The notes: a model not told the origin generated them from the letters alone. A DNA stretch of 41,348 nucleotides from Sphingomonadaceae bacterium (GCA_947473355.1 CANJCQ010000034.1:1-41348), one strand, 5' to 3'. Positions 7,256 to 17,572 are shown, counted from the first letter of the stretch. Made by a program: numbers and translations.

Positions 7256-7680
7256 ATCCGGGCCCGATCGGGGGATTATTTATCCCCCATTTGTTCCCCA
7301 GCCCTGCATCCATCAAACCCTCCGCGACCCGAATCCTCCTCCGCTGCGGCGCAACTGGCACCCCGCGATTGAATCTAGGTCTAGAGGTTACCCCGTTTGC
7401 CGAACCACTAGCCATAGTGCCTTTTCCTGAATCGGGCGCAAGTGGATAAATTCGCGGTTAACCATCCGGGGCAGTATGGAACGCGCGATTGGCAAATGCT
7501 GCAGTGCAGCGACGCGCCGGAAAGTCTGCACTTGTGAGCGGCGCAAGAGTCAAAGTGATTCTGTGAAAAAAATTTTTGCACTGGTGGCAATCATGGGGAT
7601 AACGGGTTCATCGATTGTCCAATCGGGATGCTGGAGCAAAGGTCGGCCCACAGCACACTCTTCGCAAGGAGCGCAAAGCC
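7256..7680. other. Divergent intergenic region between nrdA and the GlsB-like gene
   Basis: About 425 bases with no convincing gene. It must hold the nrdA promoter (minus strand) and the promoter of the GlsB-like gene (plus strand). Visible elements are a 7-bp inverted repeat at 7270-7288, an A/T run GTGAAAAAAATTTTTGCAC around 7562, and the AAGGAG ribosome-binding site at 7666-7671. A frame starting at 7563 begins like a lipoprotein (VKKIFALVAIMG) but runs through the real downstream gene in another frame, so I do not call it. Confidence 0.6.
7270..7288. promoter_or_regulatory. Inverted repeat upstream of nrdA (possible operator)
   Basis: GGGGGAT-N5-ATCCCCC, a perfect 7-bp inverted repeat with an AT-only centre, beginning 15 bases upstream of the longest possible nrdA start and further from the later candidate starts. 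It does not match the NrdR box pattern (ACA-C-W-A-T-A-T-A-T-W-G-TGT). It could be an operator for another regulator or an mRNA leader hairpin. The assignment is based on symmetry and position only. Confidence 0.4.
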
Positions 7681-7938
7681 ATGTTCAACCTGATCGGTGC
7701 CGTCATCAGCGGCTTTTTTGTCGGCATGCTCGCCCGTTGGTTCTATCCGGGCACAGTCGAGACCAATTGGATCATCACAGTGCTGCTCGGTATCGGCGGA
7801 TCGCTGCTCGCCGGGCTGGTCACCGCCTCGCGCAGCCCTGGCGGCATCAATCAGGGTGTCAGCCGCGCGGGATGCCTGGCCTCGGTAATCGGCGGCATGG
7901 CACTGATCTTTATCGGTCGGCGGCTTGGGTGGGTTTAG
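7681..7938 (+). CDS. GlsB/YeaQ/YmgE family stress-response membrane protein
   Basis: A small, Gly-rich protein of 85 residues. It has three short membrane segments (FNLIGAVISGFFVGMLARWF, WIITVLLGIGGSLLAGLV and CLASVIGGMALIFIG) and the family pattern of G-x-x-x-G repeats with a conserved ARW/F near residue 19. It belongs to the transglycosylase-associated (Tag) protein family; members are induced by general stress or stationary phase, but the molecular role is unclear. The ATG chosen has AAGGAG 9 bases before it. A longer in-frame start upstream adds 22 polar residues with no family similarity. Confidence 0.85.
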   Translation: MFNLIGAVISGFFVGMLARWFYPGTVETNWIITVLLGIGGSLLAGLVTASRSPGGINQGVSRAGCLASVIGGMALIFIGRRLGWV

Positions 7939-8012
7939 CTTTGCAACATGGCTTCCGGGCGCTTCGCATATCCCGCAGGATGCTCCGCACAGGCGGCGAA
8001 GCGAAGCAGAGA

Positions 8013-8027
8013 TTAAGATATTCTTAA
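8013..8027. promoter_or_regulatory. CtrA binding site (TTAA-N7-TTAA) upstream of sciP
   Basis: TTAAGATATTCTTAA is an exact match to the full CtrA consensus of two TTAA half-sites spaced by seven bases. It ends 64 bases before the sciP ATG, in the position of a promoter-bound activator or repressor. In Caulobacter, CtrA activates sciP and SciP in turn blocks CtrA-dependent transcription. The perfect site here supports the same loop. Binding itself is inferred. Confidence 0.75.
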
Positions 8028-8091
8028 CTGTTTGGGGCCGAATTTCATAGGCATCAGGGGGCACCGTTCAGACCATGAATAGGAGCCTAAA

Positions 8092-8382
8092 ATGGGACAA
8101 GCCCAAACAATCCAATCCCCGATCCTTTGCGATCAAATGGCCAGCTGGCCGACGCTCGCCGAGCTGCCGCCGAGACGCCATTCACGCTGGCTGCCGCGCC
8201 AGAAGAAAGTCGTGGTCCTGGCAGTCCAGAGCGGCCTGCTGCCGCTGCATGAAGCCATGGAGCGGTACGAGCTCTCGATCGAGGAATTCCAGAGCTGGAA
8301 CCGCGAATTCAGCGCCCAGCCCTATCGCCATGCCTTGCGCGACTACCTGGCCGGCAAATTCGGACCGGTTGTCGCCTATTGA
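8092..8382 (+). CDS. sciP: SciP-like CtrA inhibitor (DUF1153 family)
   Basis: A 96-residue protein with the DUF1153 layout: L-P-P-R/P near residue 25, then RWLPRQKKVVVLAVQSGLL and the helix-turn-helix-like segment HEAMERYELSIEEFQSW. Caulobacter SciP has the same R-W-x-x-R-x-K-x-x-V-V-x-A-V-x-x-G-L-L core followed by EACERY-x-L-x-x-E-E-F. SciP binds CtrA at promoters and prevents RNA polymerase recruitment, restraining CtrA-dependent genes in G1. AGGAG lies 7 bases before the ATG. A perfect CtrA site upstream fits the known feedback circuit. The N-terminal 20 residues differ from the Caulobacter protein, as is usual in sphingomonads. Confidence 0.85.
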   Translation: MGQAQTIQSPILCDQMASWPTLAELPPRRHSRWLPRQKKVVVLAVQSGLLPLHEAMERYELSIEEFQSWNREFSAQPYRHALRDYLAGKFGPVVAY

Positions 8383-8388
8383 GCTCTA

Positions 8389-8423
8389 CCTGGCGCGTGG
8401 CGGCTCATTTCGCCCGCGCCAGG
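8389..8423. terminator. Hairpin between convergent sciP and SDR genes
   Basis: CCTGGCGCG and CGCGCCAGG form a 9-bp stem, extended after one bulged T by GGCG/CGCC around an 8-base loop. It lies where the two genes converge and overlaps the last codons of the SDR gene. There is no T-run on either side, so it may be a weak or Rho-assisted terminator or a 3'-end stabilising hairpin. Confidence 0.45.
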
Positions 8424-9211
8424 ATATTCGCCGCTGTCGTGATCAGCCCGCCGTTGGCTGCCAGGGTCAGACCGGTCAGCCAGCGTGCCTCGTCCGAGGC
8501 AAGGAAGGCGACGACATCGGCGATGTCCTCGGGCTCACCCAGCCGCCGCAGCGCTGTCCACGGCGGCACGGCGAGGGGCCAGGTCTGGCCCTCGATCATC
8601 TCGGTGCGGGTGCAGCCGGGCGCGACTGAGTTGCAGGTGATCCCGCGCGGGCCCAGTTCCTGTGCCAGAGAGCGCATGAACCCTTCGGAACCGGCCTTGG
8701 CAGCCGCGCCGACAGAAACGCCCGGTGCACCGTGCGTCGCCATGCCTGACGAGATGAACACGATGCGGCCTTGAGCGCTCTGGCTGAGCCGAGCAAATTC
8801 GGCGGCAGCGAGAATCGTGGCACGCAGATTGAGCGCCAGCACGCGGTCGATGGTCTCCACGGTCAGGTCCTCGATCCGCCCACTGCTGCCCCCGCCGGCG
8901 TTGAGCACGAGGATGTCGAGCGCGCCGTGGCAGGCAAAGGCCTCGGCAACCACGCGGGCTGCGCTGTCCCCTTCGGTCAGGTCGCCGAGCACGATATCGG
9001 CCACACCGCCTTGCGCGCAAATTTCATCCGCGATCAGATTAGCCCGGGCCTGATCCTTGCTGGCATGGAGCACCACACGCGCACCATCGGAGGCCAGCCG
9101 CCGCGCAATCGCTGCGCCGATCCCGCGCGATGATCCTGTGACCAGCGCGGTCCGGCCCGCGAGGCGTTTGGGCTGAGCGGACGCAGTCCCACTGTCCGAT
9201 CCAAGCTCCAT
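8405..9211 (-). CDS. SDR-family protein lacking the catalytic Tyr
   Basis: A 268-residue short-chain dehydrogenase/reductase fold. The cofactor motif T25-G-S-S-R-G-I-G is intact, the NAG motif is present (L-N-A-G-G at about 103-107), Ser154/155 stand at the catalytic Ser position, and the C-terminal P-G-x-x-x-T-E-M and GEPEDIA...[12 protein letters not shown] segments are typical. The catalytic Y-x-x-x-K motif reads G168-A-A-A-K172, so Lys is kept but Tyr is replaced by Gly (codon at 8708-8710). Without this Tyr, ordinary SDR redox chemistry should fail. The protein may use a different acid/base, act as a binding protein, or be drifting. It sits alone, convergent with sciP and divergent from uvrB. 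Confidence 0.85.
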   Translation of the reverse strand: MELGSDSGTASAQPKRLAGRTALVTGSSRGIGAAIARRLASDGARVVLHASKDQARANLIADEICAQGGVADIVLGDLTEGDSAARVVAEAFACHGALDILVLNAGGGSSGRIEDLTVETIDRVLALNLRATILAAAEFARLSQSAQGRIVFISSGMATHGAPGVSVGAAAKAGSEGFMRSLAQELGPRGITCNSVAPGCTRTEMIEGQTWPLAVPPWTALRRLGEPEDIADVVAFLASDEARWLTGLTLAANGGLITTAANILARAK

Positions 9212-9329
9212 CCCCGTTTCTCCTCAATCCTTGTCCGCCAAACTATGCCACCGACTGATTGCACGTCCAAGCCTCGTCGCCTGTCCGGCAGCATTGCGCA
9301 GCGGCTCCCTCGCCGCCATATCAGTGCGC

Positions 9330-11519
<2,190 letters not shown>

Positions 11520-11635
11520 GGTCGGTGTTGTAAGCGAAGCGTCGGTAACGCGCGCTAATTGGTCCGGTTATTCGTGGTGCATCAAACGTCGGTTGCCCGA
11601 TGAATCTGAGCGATTCAAGTCGGCGGCTAACGGAC

Positions 11636-11659
11636 CAGGCAAGCAAATTTGCAAGCCTG
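11636..11659. promoter_or_regulatory. Palindromic operator upstream of higBA
   Basis: A 24-bp palindrome centred on GCAAATTTGC with outer arms CAGGC and GCCTG. Only the two AA pairs between core and arms break perfect symmetry. It ends 24 bases before the higB ATG, where an autoregulatory HigA dimer would be expected to bind and cover the promoter. Assignment is by symmetry and position; HigA binding has not been shown. Confidence 0.6.
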
Positions 11660-11683
11660 ATTGCAACAATTTAGGACTCCGAC

Positions 11684-11971
11684 ATGATCCGCACCTTCGC
11701 CGACACCGAAACCGAACGCATATGGAACGGCGAACGCAGCCGTGTGTTGCCTTCGGACATCCAGAACACCGCCCGGCGCAAACTGCGGCAGATTCACCGC
11801 ACCGTGAATCTGTTCGATCTGCGCGTACTAGGCGGCAACCGGTTTGAGCAGTTGAAGAATCATAACCCTTTGCGTTATAGTATCCGCATCAATGACCGGT
11901 GGCGGGTTACGTTTCACTGGTTTGACGGAGACGCAACCGATGTCCGGATCGAGGACTATCACAAAGGATAA
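11684..11971 (+). CDS. higB: HigB-type toxin (RelE superfamily)
   Basis: A 95-residue basic protein with the HigB pattern: MIRTFAD-x-x-T-E-R-I-W-N-G near the start, K-L-R-Q-I near residue 33, then LRVLGGNRFEQLKN, RYSIRINDRWRVTFHW and a C-terminal VRIEDYH. HigB toxins are ribosome-dependent mRNA endonucleases; the conserved C-terminal Arg, Arg and His-containing strand are present. The toxin precedes the antitoxin, the usual order for higBA and the reverse of most TA pairs. A palindrome upstream is a likely operator. The frame is intact and the length is typical, so the toxin is probably functional. Confidence 0.9.
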   Translation: MIRTFADTETERIWNGERSRVLPSDIQNTARRKLRQIHRTVNLFDLRVLGGNRFEQLKNHNPLRYSIRINDRWRVTFHWFDGDATDVRIEDYHKG

Positions 11972-12260
11972 CGATCGGTTGGACAACGTCCACCCCGGCG
12001 ATATTCTGCGTCACGATTTCCTGATTGGTAGCGAGATTGCCGTCGCCGAAGTCGCTAACGGCGCTCACATTGCAGAAGCGCGTCTGCTAGGCATTCTGGA
12101 TTCTCGCCTTCCTGTCGATGCCGATACGGACCTTCGCCTCGCCCGCTATTTCGGTATGTCCGAAGGTTTTTTCCTCGGCCTGCAGATTGATTATGACATA
12201 GAAGAAGCCAAGCGCGCACTGAATGGCGATCTTGATCGCATCGTGCCCCGCGCGGCCTGA
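11940..12260 (+). CDS. higA: HigA-type antitoxin (XRE/HTH)
   Basis: A 107-residue helix-turn-helix protein from the ATG used here. It has VHPGDILRHDFL, a HigA hallmark (H-P-G-E/D-I-L), a helix-turn-helix in the middle, the DADTDLRLARYFGMSEGFFLGLQ block and a C-terminal DYDIEEAKRAL. The start overlaps the toxin's last 32 bases in another frame. A TTG nearer the HPGD motif (around 11980) would give a length closer to the family average. HigA neutralises HigB and represses the operon. The middle of the domain is somewhat shorter and more Ala/Glu-rich than average. Confidence 0.88.
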   Translation: MSGSRTITKDNDRLDNVHPGDILRHDFLIGSEIAVAEVANGAHIAEARLLGILDSRLPVDADTDLRLARYFGMSEGFFLGLQIDYDIEEAKRALNGDLDRIVPRAA

Positions 12261-12267
12261 TCCCGCC

Positions 12268-12828
12268 TCACAACTTCCCGAACTTATCTTCAAACCCCGC
12301 AGCGTCACCCGCGGCCAGAAACCTAGACTGCTCCACCCAGTTGTCTCGCCGGATGCGGCCCGCGAACACGCCGAGCTGAGCGTCGATCCGCTCGATGTCG
12401 GCATCGCTCCAGCCTGCGATCTCGGCAAAACTCTTCACCCCAAGTTGCCCCAGCAGTGTGACCAGTTTCGGGCCAACACCCTTGATCCGCGCGAGATCGT
12501 CGCCCCCGCTGGCAGGCGCAGGCTGCGGTGCGGCGGCGGCCACTTCCTGTGCGGCGGCCATGCCGACAATTCCGCCGATGCCGCCCATGATATCCGGCCC
12601 GGTATCTGCCAGCGCTGCCGTCACCGCGCTGGGCGCGTCAATCAGCGCCTGGTTGCGCGATGCGGGCGCGGCGCCTTCGTCCAGCGCATCTGGCGCGCGG
12701 TGGCGGTCACGGGTCCGCGCGCGACGTCCGCGCAGCAAAAACCAAACCAGCGCCAGCACAAGAGCAACCGCGATGGCGACGGCTGGCCAGTTTGCTTCAA
12801 TCAACGCGAGACTAGGCAATTCGATCAT
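12268..12828 (-). CDS. Membrane-anchored helix-hairpin-helix protein
   Basis: A 186-residue protein with one N-terminal membrane segment (residues 13-31, WPAVAIAVALVLALVWFLL), a basic RGRRARTRDR patch just inside, a low-complexity Ala/Pro linker, and a C-terminal HhH domain beginning DDLARIKGVGPKLVTLLGQL and ending in NWVEQSRFL near residue 168. The G-V-G-P-K loop and the L-x-x-L-G-V-x-S/T-F-x-E-I-A pattern are standard for HhH proteins that bind DNA non-specifically, although similar domains also occur at ribosomal or respiratory proteins. The gene lies 33 bases downstream of the vWA gene on the same strand. The function is unknown. Confidence 0.75.
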   Translation of the reverse strand: MIELPSLALIEANWPAVAIAVALVLALVWFLLRGRRARTRDRHRAPDALDEGAAPASRNQALIDAPSAVTAALADTGPDIMGGIGGIVGMAAAQEVAAAAPQPAPASGGDDLARIKGVGPKLVTLLGQLGVKSFAEIAGWSDADIERIDAQLGVFAGRIRRDNWVEQSRFLAAGDAAGFEDKFGKL

Positions 12829-12861
12829 CGGGCAGGCTCCGCAAGGCCGGGAGCCGACCTA

Positions 12862-14157
12862 CTAGCCGCCCGCGCGCTCGCGCTCAACCGGTCCGTCATT
12901 CCCTGCCATCGATCCCGCCAGCCCCACCAGCCGCACAAACTCCTGCCGCCAAAAATCGTTCTGCCGCCCGGCCAATGCGGCGATCTGGGCGTGGGTGAAG
13001 CCGTGGAGCATGGCATCACCGCGCAGCTTCTGGCCAAAGGCAGCAACAGCAGTGGCGAAAGCGAAATCGCCGGTGGGTCTCAGGGTCGTACGCATCAGAC
13101 TGGCGGCGACCGGTCGCTCGATAAGCCTCGAGGTGGTGCCATCGGGCAATTTGTAGCGCAGCTTGACGAAGGCGAGCTCACCTACCCGGCCCTCGCCGTT
13201 CGGCGATACATCCTGATAGCGCCGCGGATCGCTCCAGCCGCGCGCGCCGGTCGGCACGATCTCGTAGATCGCCGTCACCTGATGACCCGCGCCGATATCG
13301 CCGGCGTCGACTTTGTCGTTATTGAAATCCTCTTCGCGCAGCGCCCGGTTTTCATAGCCAAGCAGGCGATACTGGCTGACTTGCGCGGGGTTGAATTCGA
13401 CCTGGATCTTCAGGTCCTTGGCGATGGTGAACAGGGTCGAGCCCATCTCGTCGCCGAGCACCTTCTTCGCTTCCAGAGCCGAATCGATATAGGAGTAGTT
13501 GCCGTTACCGTGATCGGCGATCTGTTCCATCATCGCTTCGTTGTAATTGCCCTCGCCGAAGCCCAGCGTCGTCAGCGTAACCCCGCTGTCGCGTTCGCGC
13601 TCGACCATTTCGATCAGCGTCTTGTTGTCCGAGACCCCGACATTGAAATCGCCATCTGTGGCGAGCAGCACGCGGTTGACTCCGCCCTGGATAAAGTTGT
13701 CGCGGGCGATCTGGTAAGCCAGCTTGAGCCCTGCTCCGCCAGCGGTCGAGCCGCCAGCCGATAGCCGTTCCAGTGCGTCGCGAATCTTGCGCTCGTCACT
13801 GGTCGGCTCGAGCACGAGTCCCACGGCACCGGCATAGACCACGATCGAAACCTTGTCTCGCGAGGACAGCTCCCCGGCCAGCCCCTGCAAGGCAGACTTG
13901 ACCAGCGGCAGCTTGTCCGGGCTCGACATTGAACCCGAGACATCGACGAGGAACACAAGATTGGCAGGCGGCCTTGCGCTGCGCGGAAGATCATAGCCGC
14001 GCAGGCCGATCCGCAAGAGGCGCGTTTGCGAATTCCACGGGCTGACCGCGACATCGGTGTTCACCGAAAACGGTGCGGACCGATTAAGCGGCATAACATA
14101 GTCATAGCGGAAATAGTTGATCAGCTCCTCGCTGCGCACGGCATCCTTTGGCGGCAA
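12862..14157 (-). pseudogene. vWA-domain (YfbK-like) protein, C-terminal part after in-frame stop
   Basis: The larger 3' part of a gene split by a single TAA (14158-14160). It opens LPPKDAVRSEELINYF directly after the stop, continuous with the upstream part. The MIDAS D-V-S-G-S motif sits in LVFLVDVSGSMSS and the rest matches YfbK-type vWA proteins: FRYDY, LLRIGLRGYDL and the long C-terminal region up to the GLAGSMAGNDG end. No Shine-Dalgarno is evident for the TTG that follows the stop, so independent expression is doubtful. YfbK-type proteins are periplasmic or surface vWA proteins of unknown function. Confidence 0.8.
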
Positions 14158-14589
14158 TTACCCGGCGTTGAGGAAGCGGCGGGTGTTGGCATAGGCGCCG
14201 GTATCGACATCGACCGAGAAGGTGGAAACGGGATCGGTGCTGGCAATGTGGACCGGGCTGACATCCTTGCCGTCATAGCGTTCGTTGCCGGGGTCGGTGG
14301 GAACCACGACCGGACGGATATAGCCGCCGCCATAGCGCTCACGATCAGCAAAGCCGCCGCGCGCATCCGTCGACTTTAGCACGGGTGAACGATTCGCTTC
14401 TGACCGTGTGACAGAGGACTGTGTTGGCGAAGGAGGCGGGGGCGGCGCGTTCACGGTCATTCCACGCTGGCTCGCATCGTCCACGCTCTCCTGGACGACT
14501 GTGCCGACCGTTTCCGGCCCTCGCTGGGCTGCGCAGCCCGCAAGTAACGCTATAAGGCAGGTGGTCGTGATAATCCGGTCGCGGCGCAT
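14158..14589 (-). pseudogene. vWA-domain (YfbK-like) lipoprotein, N-terminal part ending at TAA
   Basis: The 5' part of the same gene, from an ATG with an AAGGGGAA ribosome-binding site. It has a lipoprotein signal with lipobox L-A-G-C (MRRDRIITTTCLIALLAGC), a Pro-rich linker, and the conserved vWA lead-in STFSVDVDTGAYANTRRFLNAG, where the stop occurs. Relatives read NAGQLPP at this point, so the TAA is a CAA (Gln) codon changed by one base. The next codons continue in the same frame without a gap. An in-frame ATG further upstream adds 34 residues with no signal peptide. Read-through, a real nonsense mutation or a sequencing error are the possible explanations; two contiguous half-genes would otherwise be unlikely. 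Confidence 0.8.
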
Positions 14590-14763
14590 GGCTGTTCCCC
14601 TTCCCTTGTGAAGTTCCCGAAAGTGAAAAGGCCGCAGGGGCACTGAACCGCGACTGAATGCCTTGTAGCTGCGATGAAAGGAAAGGTTCACGAAGCCACT
14701 TGACTGACAGGGCGCATCGCACGACTCCTGCCTTCAAACACGACCGATGAACTGGAGAGCGAC

Positions 14764-15663
14764 ATGGCGGAACTGGCAGTCGGCGAATATGCCGCGCTTG
14801 CAGAAGGAATCTATCTCGAAGGGCTGGCGGTCGACCACCAGCGCGAGGTCGTGTGGTATTCGGATGTTATCACCGGGGGCGTCCACGGTGTGACTTTCGA
14901 CGGCAAGAAAGTTGGCACGCTCAACGAAGGCCGGATGTGGACCGGCGGCGTGATGATGAACCATGATGGCGCTGTGCTCTCCACTGGCGAACAGGGGATC
15001 ATGTGGAACAACCTGGACACCGGCGCCAGCGGCTGGCTGCTCGAATGCAGCAGCTTCACCAACCTGAATGGCATCAACGAAATGTGGCCCGATGGCACGG
15101 GTGGCATCTATTTCGGCACCAACGATATCGAATATATCATCGCTGCCAAAGATACGCGCCCCGCCGCGCTCTATCGGCTCACAGCAGAACGCGAGGTCAT
15201 TGCGCTCGACACTGAGGTCTATTTTCCCAATGGCATCGCCTATGATCCGACCCGCAAAGCGTTCTATTGCAGTGACACCTTCCGCAAAGGCTGGGCATTC
15301 GACGTTGCGCCCGACCTTTCTTTGACCAAACAGCGATTGCTGCTCGACCGCGAAGACTGCGACGGGTTGGCGCTTGATGCCGAGGGGAACATCTGGATCA
15401 CCGGCTTCCGCTCGCCCGGCGTGTTGCACCGCGTGAAGCCGGACGGCACTGTGCTGACCGACGTGCCGACCCCTGCCGGTGCAACCACTCAAATCCGCTT
15501 TGGCGGCAAGGATGCAACGGACTATTTTCTCGTCATCTGTCCCGAAGGCGCGGGAGATTGCCTGAAAGAAGGCAGGCCGCTCGCAGATTCGGCCTATCTC
15601 TATCGCGGGCGCAGCGAAGTCCCCGGTGTGCTGATCCCGCCAGCCCGATTCAAGCTGGATTGA
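14764..15663 (+). CDS. SMP-30/gluconolactonase-family hydrolase
   Basis: A 299-residue six-bladed beta-propeller. Metal-ligand positions typical of the family are visible: E19 in YLEG, the Asn of FPNGIAYDP and the Asp of CDGLALDAEG. Such proteins bind Ca2+ or Zn2+ and open lactones, usually in sugar or aromatic catabolism. The length is normal, and there is no signal peptide, so it is cytosolic. The ATG is preceded by GGAGAG. It is followed on the same strand, about 100 bases later, by an amidohydrolase, so the two may act in one degradation pathway. The substrate is unknown. Confidence 0.82.
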   Translation: MAELAVGEYAALAEGIYLEGLAVDHQREVVWYSDVITGGVHGVTFDGKKVGTLNEGRMWTGGVMMNHDGAVLSTGEQGIMWNNLDTGASGWLLECSSFTNLNGINEMWPDGTGGIYFGTNDIEYIIAAKDTRPAALYRLTAEREVIALDTEVYFPNGIAYDPTRKAFYCSDTFRKGWAFDVAPDLSLTKQRLLLDREDCDGLALDAEGNIWITGFRSPGVLHRVKPDGTVLTDVPTPAGATTQIRFGGKDATDYFLVICPEGAGDCLKEGRPLADSAYLYRGRSEVPGVLIPPARFKLD

Positions 15664-15768
15664 TCGGCATCAACGACGAATCTGCGTTTCGCTGTTGATT
15701 TGCGCGCGAAACGGCTCAAATGGGCGTATCGAGGCGATAGGCCGCAGAGCTGCTATGGAGAGATTGAC

Positions 15769-17100
15769 ATGAAAATGGACGACATGGTGATCATCAGCGT
15801 TGACGATCACATCACAGAGCCCCCCACCGTTTTCGACAACCAGCTTTCTGGCGAAGACTATGCCACCGCGCCCAAGCTCAAGCTCGCGCCCGATGGTGCC
15901 AACTTCTGGGAATACCAGGGCAAGCGCATGCGCAATGTGGCGCTCAATTCGGTGACTGGCCGGGTGCGCGAGGAATATGGCTTCGAACCGACTAATCTTG
16001 ATCAGCTGCGCAAGGGCTGCTGGGATGTCCACGCCCGCATCGGCGATATGGACGTCAATGGCTGCGCCGCTTCGCTCAATTTCCCCAGCGTTGCCGGCAT
16101 CGACGGCGGCCTGTTCATCAAGGCCGAGGACAAGCGCCAGGCCCTGATCCACATGCGAGCCTATAACGACTGGCACATCGACGAGTGGTGCGGCGCATAT
16201 CCCGGGCGCTTCATTCCCTTGGGTGTGCTGCCGCTGTGGGACATGGACGAGACCGCCAAGGAAGTCCGCCGCCTTGCCGACAAGGGCTGCTTCGCCGTGA
16301 CCATGAGCGAAAACCCGACAATCGGCGGCATGCCGGGAATTCACACCGGCTATTACGAAAAGCTGTTCAAGGCTGTCACCGAGTGCGGGTCTTCGATCAA
16401 CCTGCATATCGGCACCGGCAACACCTCGCCGCACTGCTCGCCCGAATCGCCGGTCGAGGCCAATATCACGACGATGCCGATGGCGGTTGCTTTCGGCGCT
16501 GCAGACTGGATGAACCTGGAGGCGCTGAAGCGCTATCCCGATATGAAGATCTGCTTCTCGGAGAGCGGCATCGGCTGGATCCCTTATCTGCTCGAGCGCG
16601 CTGACTACGCCCACGAACAGCACCACGTCTGGACTCATTCGAACCAGTATCTCTCGGCAGACAAGCCGAGCGATGTGTTCAAACGCCAATTCTATAGCTG
16701 CTTCATCGACGATGCCTATGGCCTGAGGAACCTCGACCTGATCGGCGAGGACAGCGTGATGTTCGAGATCGATTATCCACATTCCGACGCCCAGTGGCCG
16801 AATGCGCCGGAATGGCTGTGGAAGTCAGCTCAAAAGCTGACCGACAGCCAGATCGACAAGATCACGCACCTCAACGCCATGCGGTGCTACAATTTCCCGA
16901 TTTTCGACCACATCCCCAAGGAGCAGCTGACCGTCGGGGCGCTTCGCGCCAAGGCCAAGGCAGCGGGCGTCGATACCACATTGATCTCGTCTGGCGGGGC
17001 CGCGCCGCTCGCCGCAGGCGAAAAGCCGCGTCCGGTCGTCGCCAAGGACGTTGTCGAGATGTACACCCGGCACGCTGCGGCGGCCTACGAAGAAGCTTGA
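15769..17100 (+). CDS. Amidohydrolase family protein (PF04909-type)
   Basis: A 443-residue metal-dependent hydrolase or decarboxylase. It opens MKMDDMVIISVDDHITEPP, with the D-D-H and E of the PF04909 metal site. Further family motifs are GNTSPH, CFSESGIGWIPYLLERAD and FEIDYPHSDAQWPN, which match sphingomonad proteins near aromatic-degradation genes. The ATG chosen has GGAGAG 9 bases before it; an earlier start adds a basic, unrelated peptide. A strong terminator lies 16 bases after the stop. The reaction is unknown; ring-cleavage product hydrolysis or decarboxylation are the usual roles. Confidence 0.85.
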   Translation: MKMDDMVIISVDDHITEPPTVFDNQLSGEDYATAPKLKLAPDGANFWEYQGKRMRNVALNSVTGRVREEYGFEPTNLDQLRKGCWDVHARIGDMDVNGCAASLNFPSVAGIDGGLFIKAEDKRQALIHMRAYNDWHIDEWCGAYPGRFIPLGVLPLWDMDETAKEVRRLADKGCFAVTMSENPTIGGMPGIHTGYYEKLFKAVTECGSSINLHIGTGNTSPHCSPESPVEANITTMPMAVAFGAADWMNLEALKRYPDMKICFSESGIGWIPYLLERADYAHEQHHVWTHSNQYLSADKPSDVFKRQFYSCFIDDAYGLRNLDLIGEDSVMFEIDYPHSDAQWPNAPEWLWKSAQKLTDSQIDKITHLNAMRCYNFPIFDHIPKEQLTVGALRAKAKAAGVDTTLISSGGAAPLAAGEKPRPVVAKDVVEMYTRHAAAAYEEA

Positions 17101-17115
17101 TTTATTGAGAAATTC

Positions 17116-17149
17116 AAGCGGGCCCGCGAGTGATCGCGGGCCCGCTTTT
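17116..17149. terminator. Bidirectional terminator between the amidohydrolase and rnpB
   Basis: A perfect 14-bp stem with loop GTGA: AAGCGGGCCCGCGA pairs with TCGCGGGCCCGCTT, followed on the plus strand by TTTTG. The inverted complement places it just past the 3' end of RNase P RNA as well, so it can end both convergent transcripts. Confidence 0.85.
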
Positions 17150-17153
17150 GATT

Positions 17154-17566
17154 GCGCCGGGGAGCCTGTAAGCCGGGTTCTGTAACGCCGCCCGTATCCA
17201 GATGGACGCGACGGCGATGGCAGCCATTCCTCTCGGCCTTGCGTTGCCGCAAGGCTCCAGCGACCAACCCGGGCGATCCAGCGCGAAACACGCCGGCCTG
17301 TCCTTGCGAACAGGCGTGCCGCCCCTATTCGGTCTTGCTCCGGGTGGGGTTTGCCATGCCGCTGACGTTGCCGCCAGCGCGGTGCGCTCTTGCCGCACCC
17401 TTTCACCCTTGCTGCCAGATTACTCTGGTTAGCGGTCTGCTCTCTGTGGCACTTTCCCTTGACTGAGTCGCCCCAGCCCGGCGGGCGTTACCCGCCACCC
17501 TTGTTTCGTGGAGCCCGGACTTTCCTCGATACCCGAAGGTAGCGCGGCTGCCCGGCTCCCCGGCGC
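17154..17566 (-). ncRNA. rnpB: RNase P RNA (bacterial class A)
   Basis: The catalytic RNA that cleaves the 5' leader from tRNA precursors. The 3' end carries the complement of ACAGAACCCGGCTTACAGGC, the most conserved rnpB string. The 5' part has GAGGAAAGTCCGGGCTCC and, further on, the GGGTGAAAGGGTGCGG and CGGCATGGCAAACCCC segments. The ends GCGCCGGGGAGCC and GGCTCCCCGGCGC pair as helix P1. The length of about 413 bases is typical for alphaproteobacteria. The ends are set from P1 pairing and may be off by a few bases. A sigma-70-type promoter lies immediately upstream. Confidence 0.95.
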
Positions 17567-17572
17567 AAGCAA

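Noticed and set aside
7563..7640. Lipoprotein-like start VKKIFALVAIMG in the nrdA/GlsB gap
   Set aside because: The frame continues over the GlsB-like gene in the wrong frame and gives low-quality protein.
17159..17406. Open frames inside rnpB
   Set aside because: The region is fully explained by RNase P RNA.
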